64,000 nt of DNA from Oscheius tipulae. Its lineage: Eukaryota; Nematoda; Chromadorea; Rhabditida; Rhabditidae. The DNA lies in the NCBI GenBank assembly GCA_037178975.1, contig JASJZH010000003.1:3162001-3226000 (forward strand), written 5' to 3'. The notes under the pieces were generated by a model. That model saw nothing but the letters and a program-made list of their open reading frames with translations. It was not told the origin of the DNA and did not search any database. The position numbers were made by a program, and so were the translations under genes. How positions within the stretch are numbered: position 1 is the stretch's first letter; each line of letters begins with the position of its first letter. Below, piece after piece: positions 1-10,600 of the stretch.

Positions 1-264
1 GATTTGGTCGGTGGAGGTTATTTGTTCAGTCATTCGTAGGTATATAATACCAGTTCACTATCAACTTTTTTTGTTAAAAAATGTTTTTAGTGTAAAAGTA
101 ACCTCATTGATCATGAAGCCTCGGATACGTGGGACAAATTGATGCTGGAAAATCCAATGCCAATTTCTTGGCTCGATCAAGGCCAATCTCGGCCAGATCC
201 TCTCCGCCTATCCTGTGATGGCCAAGATGAAAGAAGCGAGCTGACTTTCGCCGAGTTGAAGTAA
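1..264 (+). CDS. 3' end of an unidentified protein-coding gene (partial)
   Basis: Two exon pieces can be read. The first runs from the window edge to about 35 and ends at a GTAGGT donor. The second, 91-264, follows a TTTTTAG acceptor and gives 57 codons before TAA at 262-264. The joined frame stays open and is rich in charged and polar residues (for example SDTWDKLMLENP). I recognise no family from so short a C-terminus. The gene starts before the window. The exon call rests on splice consensus and on an open frame that stops cleanly. Confidence 0.4.
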
Positions 265-1290
265 TTCACTTAGAGATCTTGAAAGTTCTTGCTAAAGTTT
301 TTAGTTCTGCCTATCTTTTGTTGACTTTTTGAATTACTGTGAATCTCGTTTTTAATCTCAATCTCTCTTTTTTGTTATTTTTGTCGATTCTTCTCAGACA
401 GTAAAAATACTTTTATCTGTAAGAGAGTCGATGAGAGCTACCCCTAAGCGTAACTGCGCCGAAAATAATGGACAGGATTAAATTTTCAAAGGCGTTTGCT
501 CTGCCCTTCTCTCAACATTCGTCTCGTATCGTCAGTAGGTTGATGATGCTGCTCTTACCATTCTTCGTCTAGGGTGCTGAGAGAGCCTTGATTCTCCACC
601 ATCGGGATCTTGTAGCAGGCCGCGAGGATCTGACTCTTTTGCATGTGAGCTATGAGTTAAGACTACCTCATCGTGCGAGAAATATCTATCGGGGCTCCAT
701 GTCGGGACGAACCTTCTCATGCTGGCAGGGACTCTCGGCAGGATGTTCCTGCCAGCATTCCTGCCATTGTTCCTGCCATAGGCCTCCTCTCTGTGGAGGA
801 TAACTGTTCCTTCAGTCATTCACTCCCAAACATTACAAAGACATATCGCCATAATAAATGTTTTTTTAATTCCTGCTTTCAAACACAATGCTCTTGTCAC
901 ATACAGTGGCAGCGAAATCTGTTGTTCGTTCGATGAATATAGCCCCCTTTCGTTGGGAGCTGAATGGGCCAGCCGATATTGGGACCGGAAAAGGCATTCG
1001 AGAGACTCCTCATGTTCATCCAGACCGTTCTGTTTCCCTTCGCCTGTACGTTGTTCCTAAGATAGTCGAGGGGCAATCCTCTATGGTTAGTCATATGCGC
1101 AAACGATACAGACCCGCGAGCTGGTCACGCAGGAGATGCTGCTCTCTGAATGGATAGGTTTGCTTTGTTATTAGAGTATAGACCAAGTTTGAGACAGCTC
1201 ACTCATTTTGAAATAGGATTAGTTAGATAGTCGAATCCAATTACAGCATGGGTTTCCCTTCTATTGTTGCCCTTAATCACACAACTTTCA
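265..1290. other. non-coding stretch between the partial gene and the EGF/SEA gene
   Basis: About 1 kb with short overlapping frames on both strands but none with convincing splice sites or a recognisable protein. It probably holds the 3' UTR of the left-hand gene and the promoter and 5' UTR of the EGF/SEA gene. Part of the first exon of that gene may lie here, because its start codon is not resolved. Confidence 0.4.
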
Positions 1291-1291
1291 G

Positions 1292-3644
1292 TCATTCTGT
1301 CTGCTCTTGGTCAACAGTCAACTACAGGTACTAACTTTTTCATTTTCAGTTCCTCTCCGTTATTCTAGAGACCTCAAAACCCTCCGAAGCCACAACAGCG
1401 AGTACAGCCCTCTCCACAGTTCAGACAACAGTTGAAGTGATTGAACCAACAGATGGGAGGGGTTCTTCGAGCTCTACAGACTTCAGAAACACGACATGGA
1501 CGATTAAGTCAGTTCCAACAACGACAGCCTACAGAATCTGCGGTGCTTTGCTAGACACGGACACCTGTCACTTTGAGGACAGTCCAGATCTGCCTTGTGG
1601 TAAGTTCCTTTCAATTTGATGGATCTCTTGAAGATATTTGTCACGGTGTAACTTGTCCAATCGGAAGACGATGTCTGAAGAGACGAGGAAAATGCGAGCC
1701 AGAGTGCGTCTGCAACAATCCCATGGAGATTCCAGAACGGAATGGAACATGTAAATGTAGGTAAAACTTTCGGCTGGAAATAAACCAACTTAGTGGGCTG
1801 CGTCCTGAACTCGTGTCAAAACAATGGAACCTGTGGGGTAGATGGAACTCGACAAATTTGTCAATGTCAACCTGGATTCGAAGGGATTTACTGCGAGAAT
1901 GGTTTGTGTCTGTTATGATTCTGATATAGGGGATTCCAGCAAAAAGTGAGAGTTCTAAGAAAAGAGAGTCTGTGTATTTATATAACAAATGAAAGAGGTA
2001 GAGAGCCGAGGCAGTTTATGACTCTTTCAAGTCCGGTCCCGTTAGTCCAAAATTCTTCAACCTCTGAGTCCTAATCTCTTTCGAACCCCTAAAACTAGAC
2101 TATAGCCTGTCAGTACCTCGAGAGAACATTCCTTACTTAGTGAAGAATCTCTGCCTCCAAGACAAGCCCCTTCTCTGCCCGACTGGTCCTCACGAATGCA
2201 CAATGCTTGGAGTGAACAACTACAGTTGTGTCTGTGCTGCTGGCTACTACCAGAGTCCCGACAAATATTGTGAGAAAGTCGGTCATTCTGTCAGACTACA
2301 GATGCATTTTGTCGAGACACCATACTCGGAGATTTACAACGATCCAAACAGACCAGAGTATACTAAAGTGAGGGAGGAGATCCAGCAACCTGTAAGTTGA
2401 TCAGTCAACCGATAAATTATGTATGTCCAGTTTACACTGATATATGGAAAACGACTGGTCGGAATAGAATTTCGCAACTTCAGTCAAGGAAGTCTTGTTG
2501 CGAACTTGAAATTGCTCTTGAAACCGGCAGATAATGGATCACAGCTGAATGATGAGTATAAGTTCAAGGTAGCTCAATTAATGTTCAATTTATAAAAAGT
2601 CCAGGAACATATTCTCAAGTGCTCTCTCAAACAGTCGACATCCACTGCTGAGTGTTTCGGAACTCTGGGTCGAGTCTTCCTCCCTAAAGATGCCTGGATA
2701 CTACAGGTACTGACAAAAACTCTCTTCTCACAGATATGTTTAGGATGAACGCTGTGACTCGGAGATCTGTCCAGAAGGAACTCGTTGTGAGGCGGTAGAG
2801 GGCCAGGCCAACAAGACCAGATGCGGTTGTGCCAATGGATATCTGGGATATGGGAGCATGGTGGACGGTTCTTCGAGAGTCGTTGAACTCTGTAGAGGTA
2901 GGGACAAAAGAGGGCACGCTTTGAAACACGAGTGCCAGACTCATTAACAGTTGACTGACAAGCGTCTCATAATGTTATCCCAGTAACATCTGTGAATTAT
3001 ACATCTGACCCGATTTTATTCAGATGTGGACGAGTGCTTAACCATCCCTAGAGTATGTGAAAACGAAGAGCTTTGTGTCAACACGAAGGGTAGTTTTCTC
3101 TGCACAACTCCATGTAAAGATATAGTAAGTTTCCAAACATTTCTAGCTCATAAGGAGATTCAGAAATGTCCTGGTTATAGCAAGTGTGTAGTTGGAGAAG
3201 ACCAGAAGCATCGATGTGACTGTAACTGGATTTATGCTGGGTCATCTTGTAGCTTCCGTAAGTTTTTACCCTTTCTATGAACAGTGTTCCAGCCTGGACT
3301 CTAATCTTTGTGATCACCACCGTAGTTCTTCTTCTTTGCACAGCCTTCGTCGCATTCCTACTATGGAGAACTGTCAGTAATGACAAGAAAGGACGGTAAG
3401 TTATTTTTCCGAGCCCCTAGCCTATCCCCAGTCAAGACTAAGCAAGTTATTTATCAGAATTTGGCACCAAGGCATCCCGCCACACATCGTAACTGTCAAC
3501 CATTAGATCTCCTCTCTTTTATAAAGTATCCCCTCGAGACAGAGTCTTGCAGCTGGTAGTCCAAGTTCATCTTCAACACTTGCTCCTTCAGATACAACGT
3601 CTTCGCCATCTCCAATGCATTCTCCTAACTCTAAAGTTATCTAG
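1292..3644 (+). CDS. EGF-like / SEA-domain single-pass membrane protein
   Basis: Multi-exon gene for a type I membrane protein. A hydrophobic stretch ([12 protein letters not shown]) at 1292-1327 looks like the end of a signal peptide, followed by a Ser/Thr-rich segment (from 1350). Cysteine-rich EGF-like modules follow (about 1634-1900, including CQNNGTC). Then come another Cys-rich unit (2142-2275), a SEA-like domain (about 2280-2700), further EGF modules including a calcium-binding type start DVDECL (from about 3025), one transmembrane helix ([20 protein letters not shown], about 3296-3355) and a short Ser/Pro-rich cytoplasmic tail ending at TAG 3642-3644. Introns are about 35-50 nt except one of about 240 nt near 1.9-2.1 kb. 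The start codon is unresolved: ATG at 1248 is not in the frame that continues the signal-like segment. Function is inferred as a cell-surface or shed adhesion or mucin-like protein; no orthologue is named. Confidence 0.75.
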
Positions 3645-4425
3645 GCAAGTAACAAAGTATCCGTGTATCCGTTGGGTTTAGTCATGTTCGTATATTGTCA
3701 TCTTATATTATCCATTCTGCTCAAATGAAATTTCCGGTTCCAATATTACTGCTTAATTGTTTATTATTAAAAAGACACTTCTCCGCCTTTCAGACACCCT
3801 AAACGTCCGCGGGAACCGAGCCCAGGTCGTCCGGATTGATAGTCCGGCGTCCAAAAGACGAATCAGTGAACTGGGGACTCTCAAAATGAGAGATTGTTTT
3901 GGAGCGTAACCATACACAGATGGCCGCCTTCTGTATATCTGGACTGATTTGGGAAAGTACTCATCGAGTTCCAATAAGAAACAGTTGGAAGATAAAAGTA
4001 TATTCATGTATTCTGTATATAAATTACAAAACGGCAACGCAAATTTCCGTTTTATCTCTGGTTTGGGTTGTAGTGGGGAAGATAGACACACTAGTCACTA
4101 TTCCGTTTGAGAAGAAGGAGACATGGGGAATTCTAGACGAGAGAGGGAGAAAAACAAGGCAAATATATAAATATCGTGGGGAGACTGTCTAACTGTGAGG
4201 ATAGCCTATCAACGTGTTAAGAGGAATGGTAACCGACAAGAGTCTCCGAACAAAACAATCTTGCAACAATGGAGCTGTCGGACAGGGGAGAGAGAGCCGG
4301 TCGAAAGACGGAGAACTTAGAAGGAAAAGGAGAGAGGTCTCTTGAACTGGCTGACAATCAAAGAAGAGAGAGAGAGGAAACTGAGCAAGTGTAAAGGGCT
4401 GGGAGAACTCATTGAGGTTGTTTTT
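3645..4425. other. convergent intergenic region, EGF/SEA gene and mevalonate kinase
   Basis: Space between two convergent genes, holding both 3' UTRs. The only structure I see is a tRNA-like segment near 3.80-3.86 kb, listed separately. The purine-rich stretch at 4.30-4.39 kb is low complexity. Confidence 0.5.
3802..3862 (-). repeat. tRNA-like sequence (anticodon arm and T-arm only)
   Basis: On the minus strand a 5-bp stem (CCGGA/TCCGG) closes a 7-base loop CTATCAA, followed by a T-arm-like CTCGGTTCCCGC. I could not pair a D-arm of normal size or an acceptor stem, so this is not a convincing functional tRNA. It resembles the tRNA-like segments at 22.1 kb and 49.7 kb and may be a tRNA-derived repeat or tRNA pseudogene. 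Confidence 0.3.
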
Positions 4426-7400
4426 TTACTTGTGTTTCGTGGCTGGAGTGCTACATGTGGTAGAGGGAGCGGGTGTCTGGAACAGTTCCGGCTTCCGAAC
4501 ATGCTCGACCACTCCTGCTCCGCCCAATGGTGGCTGCCAGACCTGAATACTCTCTATATTCTTGATTAAATCTATGTCCTACCTCGTAGCCGAGTTTCGT
4601 GAGTTCGTTACTAATCATATCGAGGAGTGTCTGTGATATGTCGGGCTTGAGGAAGGCGAAGACGGAGCCGCCTCCTCCGGCTCCGGTCATCTTTGGATGA
4701 ATGCCGTATCTGGCCAAAGTTGTGCAAATCTGATCGACCTTCGGATGTCCGACGCCGAGAGCAATCAACAGCTGGTTGTTTATCCTGCTCAGATCCTAAA
4801 GATCTCTTTTGTTCAGAACCAATGGGAGATGAAAAGAACTGATGAGGGTTGCGTCTGCATATGAAAGAAGCCTCTCTCTTACATTGAGTTTGCTGAAGGT
4901 GTCGTTGATCTCGCCCTTCTCCGAGGTGGCTGAAATAGCACTGGCGCTGCTTCCCCTCTTTCCTCCAGCCACGTAGCTGGCCACCGAGCCCGAACGGATG
5001 CTGCCTCCACGAGTCGGCTGAAAGCAAGAGAACACTAAACACAGCAGGCAGAGAGGGCCACGGCGACCAAGCAAAAGCTCTTTTTTCTGTTCCCTTCTTA
5101 TTGAACCAAACGATAGAATAGAGTTCTTTGGGAAGACGGTTTCCTGTCAAAATACCTGAAGAGTGTGATGGTCGTGATCAGTCATGGCATTCGTGCTCCC
5201 GCCATTGAGCAAATGTCCGTCAGGTCGGTCCGTACTGTCCCCATTCTCCTCTCCCGGTTTGTACAGAATCTTTGAAGCTTCTTGTGAAATCTCATCAATC
5301 GAAGTGAAAATGCCTTCTACCACAGCTGGGAACTGAATCTCTTTTGATTAAATACTGCCTTTTCTTCAAAAGCTACCATTTTTAGACGATCCTTGACAGT
5401 TTTGACCATACGGGAGGTGCTTCTCTCGACCTTGGAGTTGACCAGAATGACCCGGAGTTCTGGCAGATTCTTCAAGGTTTCGATCGGTTTTCCTGGCTTG
5501 TAGCTGGCCACACCGCCTGAAATGGTTCATACTGGACTGCATTAATGAAACACGATGAAAACGACAAAAATCTCATGAATAAAATGGATAGAACAGTGTG
5601 AATCTTCCCTTCCATAGGCTGTTACAACTGAGAGAAAGGACGACCACTACGAGAGAGCGAGAGAGGCGAGAGAATCTATGAAATTGAAGATGGATGCTGG
5701 GACGGAACTGAGAGATAGAGAAAGGTGCTGGGGAGAACTAAAAGAGTTGCCTAATCTTTGATATTCTGTTCTCAAAGTGAGTCTAACTGTTACACCCGTA
5801 CCATCTCGGTTTCAAGCTATGAGAGAAGGAAGGATCAACGATCCTTCCCTGGTCGTTAGTCTGTTCCTCCAGATATCAAAAGTTGTGAGAAGGTCTAGAT
5901 TACTGTAGTTTTTGGAAGATTCAGTGAGAGAGTGAGTGTGAGTAGAAGAGAGAGAGCATGCTCAGAAGCGACAAGGCATAAAGAAAGAACAGCCGCACTT
6001 CACTGCACAGCACTGACAGTGCAGCCAAGTGTGTATTTACCATAGCATCCTACATATCCGAGGTGCGTAAAACTCTGGTAGCCATAATCTCGGAACCCTA
6101 TAAAAGTAAGAACATTCAGGTGCCGTAGAAGGAAGGCCTGTTCTACCCATTTCTTCGTTGGGACAAAAGAACTCACCATAGGTACAGACTGCCGCATCCA
6201 GACCACTTGCCCTCCCATGGATCAGGGATTCGGCAGCTGTGGCCCATTTCCGGATCATGTCCAGATCTTGTCGTTCCCATGTCATGTTCCCCTCGTCGTC
6301 TGCCTTAAAAGACAGTATGATGATAGGAAAGACAGGAACATACCGCGATGCTGGGAGGAGGAATCAGACCGGCAGTTTGGAGGAGAGCTGTTGCAATGCA
6401 GACACAGTAGGCACCCGAAGAGCCCAGTCCTACACAACTCGGCAACTTGAATCTGACTGTCGCTTTGACTGCTAGCAGATCTCTGAAAAGGGCTAATTTG
6501 TTGGAGAACGTGAGTGAGCTGAGACAGTACGGGTGGAAGCATTACGAACACTGAGCGTGAGACGCCAGGTTACATAGCGAACGAAACTTTGATGGAACAC
6601 AGAGCGCCAGGGTAGTCAAAACTAAGTGGTTACTGTAATTAGGGTCAACTTTGTAGAGTTGCTTGCAACAAAATACTAACTGCAGTGACTCTTCTTGTCA
6701 GTATATCGTCAAGGATTCGAACAGTTAGAGTGAGACAGACACAAGCAGAACAAAATCAAAGTACTAACGTTCTCGTGCTCTTCTTTCTCCCGTTCTCCTG
6801 TCCGTTGGGACGAGACGACTTTCTGGCCATGCAACTAAACAACACAACATGCTTCAGCAAAACAGAATGTTATGGTCTCTAATCGAGACAATCTACTCAC
6901 CTTTTGCGATGAGCCACACCAAGCAGCATGTACCAGAAGGCCAGGATGGCCATCTGTTGGACACCGTCCTCATGAGTTCCCGATAGCTTTCTGGCAATTG
7001 GGACGAGGATTTCCATTGACGGAGCATGATCGTCCTCGATCGGATGTTCGGCAGCTAATCGATCGGCTGCTTTGAGAAGATCTTTGAGCATCCAGGTCTT
7101 CTCGACTCCAAGATCAGGCAGGGAAAGGTAGATTCGACCGTCGGCTGAAGTGAAGAGAGACACGTAGGTGCGAAGATCGATTGAGCCGGCTATGGCTGTC
7201 TGAACAATTGGAATTAGATGACCATAGACAAGTACTGACCCTCCCGTAGACGACGGCATGCTCTCCGAACAGAATAATTTTGCCAGGAGCGCTGACGTAG
7301 AGGCCGCCGGAGGCACTGCTTAGGTTATTTCGCATTGGCGAAGCCTGATTCGACGCCCGCGAACAGCTTCCTCCGGGAGAATCCAGGGCTAAAACTTTGG

Positions 7401-7620
7401 CATATTTTCTCTGACCACCTGTCCACACAATCTCTAATCCCTTTGACGCAATCTTTTATCACACTCTAAGGAAGGGAGAGTACACACGACACACATTTCT
7501 GGGGAGTATCAGACAAGGGGGCGAACCTTCGGTGTCTATGCTCAGATCGGTGAGCTCTCCGTTTAGATTGTCCGGATAGCGCAGTTCGGGCACCTCCGGT
7601 TGTTCGTAGGATGTTGTCAT
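4426..7620 (-). CDS. mevalonate kinase (GHMP kinase)
   Basis: Ten exons were traced with canonical GT-AG sites: 7620-7527, 7418-7240, 7199-6901, 6482-6344, 6303-6177, 5516-5377, 5332-5156, 5017-4883, 4795-4583 and 4542-4426. They total 1620 nt, or 539 residues. The enzyme phosphorylates mevalonate in the cytosolic mevalonate pathway. Motifs in order: N-terminal SAPGKIILFGEHAVVYG, ATP-binding GLGSSGAY, HGRASGLDAAV, and GHMP motif 3 KMTGAGGGGSVFAF, then LGGAGV near the C-terminus. The start at 7618-7620 (MTTSYEQP) lies one base after an acceptor-like TTTGTAG. The protein is longer than the roughly 390-400 residues usual for eukaryotic mevalonate kinase. The excess is an N-terminal extension and a low-complexity Gly/Ser/His-rich insert coded by 5332-4883. 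Introns of 500-660 nt at 6483-6900 and 5517-6176 are long for this locus. The family call is firm. Confidence 0.93.
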
Positions 7621-7689
7621 GCTACAAAGTTGGTTTCTATTGGACGAGGGACGAGCAAAGTGGGAGCAGAGAGACAGGAACGGGAACAT

Positions 7690-10600
7690 TGAATGAAGAA
7701 GAGGATTATGCGGGTTCGGAAGCGTTTACAGTTTTTGTAAACCTGAGGAATCGATAACGGAGAAAAAGCCTGGAGAGAGGAAAAGGCTCGGGTGGACAGA
7801 AAAGGGCAGTAGATGAATAATGGATACGGGGGTTAAAGGGAACCCCGAAATAAATTCCTTTTTTTCACAGGCAAATGACAGGTTGAGAGAGCACGAGAAA
7901 TCGATCTCCGAAATCCAAACATTGGTCGGACGGCAGACATTAACATGCTCTCAAACAGGTGCGATTAACACCAGAAAAGTGTGTGTGCGAGGTGCTTATT
8001 TTGGGCCATTGTTACTGATCGTTGCAAAAAGAGAGAGGGGGAAGGGCAAAAACATACTGTCGGGTCGACCCTCGCCTCTTCTTTTACTGTTTTTTCTTGA
8101 AAGACACGTTTAAAAAGGAAACCCTTGAAAAGCAGGTAGGAGACCATAAATAGGGTCTCCGTTTCAAAGAGACGCCGATAAGGTGCAAGTTTAGATAAAT
8201 GGGCGCCGACGCACAAGAACAAGGCTCTCTGACGCACACACGTAATGGCATGTCAGCACACTTTCTGCCGATTGATCTCTACAGGACAGAGGTCGAAAGG
8301 GTGCCGGTGGACAATAGGACCACTGTTAGTCAACTAGCGTTGCTTCTCGTGGGAGATGACACATCAGTTCAAGGGGGTCTTGTGCTGAAACTGATTTGAA
8401 CAGTCAAAGTGTCGAAAGGGTCTAATCCGCAAGAGGGGCATAAGCCATAGTGATTGTGTCCCGACCCTGAACCAAACTCATTAAAATATCATATTGGACA
8501 GAGAAGAGTATAACCGAGAATGAGTCAAAGGGGACAGAACTGTTTACGACCGTCCAGTCTTTGGTCACAGAGAACTGTTAGTCAGAAACACTCTCCCAGT
8601 ACTAATAGACCGAAGTCTGGTTGGAATACAGTTAAAAATTTGCCATACAGTTTGTTCAGTTACTCCTCGCTACGTCAATTGAACCGAACACACATAGGGA
8701 TATGGGGAATTCTGTCTGAGAAGTGTGAAAAGTAACACTAGACTGGAGCCGATCGAGTTACTACGACGGAGGTGCAAAAAGGGTCAAGGCGCAATGATGT
8801 TTTTAAAGATTTTATCGCATTCACGCGTTTTATATGGAGCTGTGAGGATGTGCCTCGTTTCCGTGTTTACACCTCCCCGACAGAGTCAAGTGGAGGACGG
8901 GAATAACAAACCATCCGTCTCTCTCTCCCCTAACTGTGTTGGCTGAAAGCCTATCAAAGCCGATCAAAAACACATGTACACATGAACACAATCACTATTA
9001 ACTTTGGTGTTTCTTCCTCTCTAGATGTCTAAAAAGAGAGCAAGTTAAAGTGTGTCCGAGACATTGTTCTCAAGGATATATATTTCCTCGTGGACGTCAC
9101 TCCACTTCCCTAGTCTTCAAACATTCCAAAAGATTACCTGCTTGTATCAATCTAGAGTCTGAATCAAAAATGTCTAGAGACAGAAGGACATCGGCAGCTG
9201 AGCGAGAGGCGGCCCCTCCGGCCAGGATCATCGATTGATCGCCAAGTCCCCCTCTCTCTCTCGCTCAATGAGCTGTTTTGTCTTTTGACACCTTTCCAAA
9301 AAGCAAAGGGGAAAGATGACCGACCTTGGTCTCCACGAAGGACCATCGTCGCGTTACGAGCCTCAGCAAGGGCCGGGAAGTAGCCGGCGGCCGAAAAAGA
9401 ACCCGATTCTGAAAAATGGTCTTGTAGACGGCGGACTGGCGTAAGAGACAAAGAGCCGAGAATGAGTGCGGGGAGTTAGGATGATGGATCGACTGTCACG
9501 GATAAGGAACCGTCTATCAGGACTGGGAGGTTTTGGAAGGGCGGGCAAAGGGGGCGAACTGTACAGACCTTTCTGGAGCTTCAGACATTTCTTTTGGGCT
9601 CGGAGACAATGTAAAAAGTTGGAACTGTTTGGCAAAAGGGATGGATTGGAACTGAAAATTGGACGGAGCATTGACCTGGGAAAGAAGGAGCGAGTGCAGG
9701 CACAAGTATTATGAGGACAGATCTCTCGCAATTAGGAAACCAAAGTTAAACGTTCGCTCTTCCTCTTATACATCAAGTAGACTCATACCTACTTTCTGCA
9801 AACCAGACAATAAGGAAGTTCTTTTACACGAACGAAGAGTAGTGACGAACCTAAAAGCATGGTTATTTGCAGCGGAGCAAGTTTTCATCTCCGCGAGAAA
9901 AAGAGATACGAGCAGCAAAGAGAGTCATTGTGATAGTGTTACGACTATAAAGATAGAGTCTTATTTCGGGTTTTTGGGTGAAAAGCGGGGGTCAGAGTGA
10001 GAGAGGAGGTTTTACGCGGGCATGGCGTCACAGAAAGTGTAAGAGATGCCAATGAGCCGCCTTGGGACGAACTCTTCGACCTTTGTCTTTTATCAATAGG
10101 GTAAAAAGCAAGAAGGAGCGGGAGCAGACCGAATTATTGCCCACATCTGCCGTGTCCAAATTGCCGCGGGCCACTGACTTTGCATTCGTTCTCTCCATCC
10201 TCCTCACTCAGTGTTCAAAAACATTACTTTCGATAGAAGAGTCAATCACTCAACTATTATTGACAGTTGCTCGGAGAGAGTGAGACAAACATCTGTTCCC
10301 ACAGAGTGTGTGAGAGTGAGACTTACCCCAGACAGTACGACCGTGTAGAAATGTGTGGAAAGAAAATGGACTTAAAAGAGTGGAAAAAGTAGATAGAGAG
10401 AGAGGGAGGACGGGTCGGTCGGTTGTCGAGCGACGTCCAAATCGAATTCAGCGCCCAAAAGAAGCAGTCACCGGCGCTTAGACACACGCCGCTCTCCACA
10501 AAGAAGGCCGTTCCGTCCACGTATGGAGGGCAGTCTGAAAGATTCGTTTGCAGAATGGTTGAGAGAGTGTGAGAAAGTATCGGGAGACTTGAGAGGAACT

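Noticed and set aside
1183-1193. CCAAGTTTGAG, identical to the 3' end of the nematode SL1 leader
   Set aside because: The upstream half of SL1 and the downstream Sm-site and stem structure of an SL RNA are absent. An 11-base match can arise by chance.
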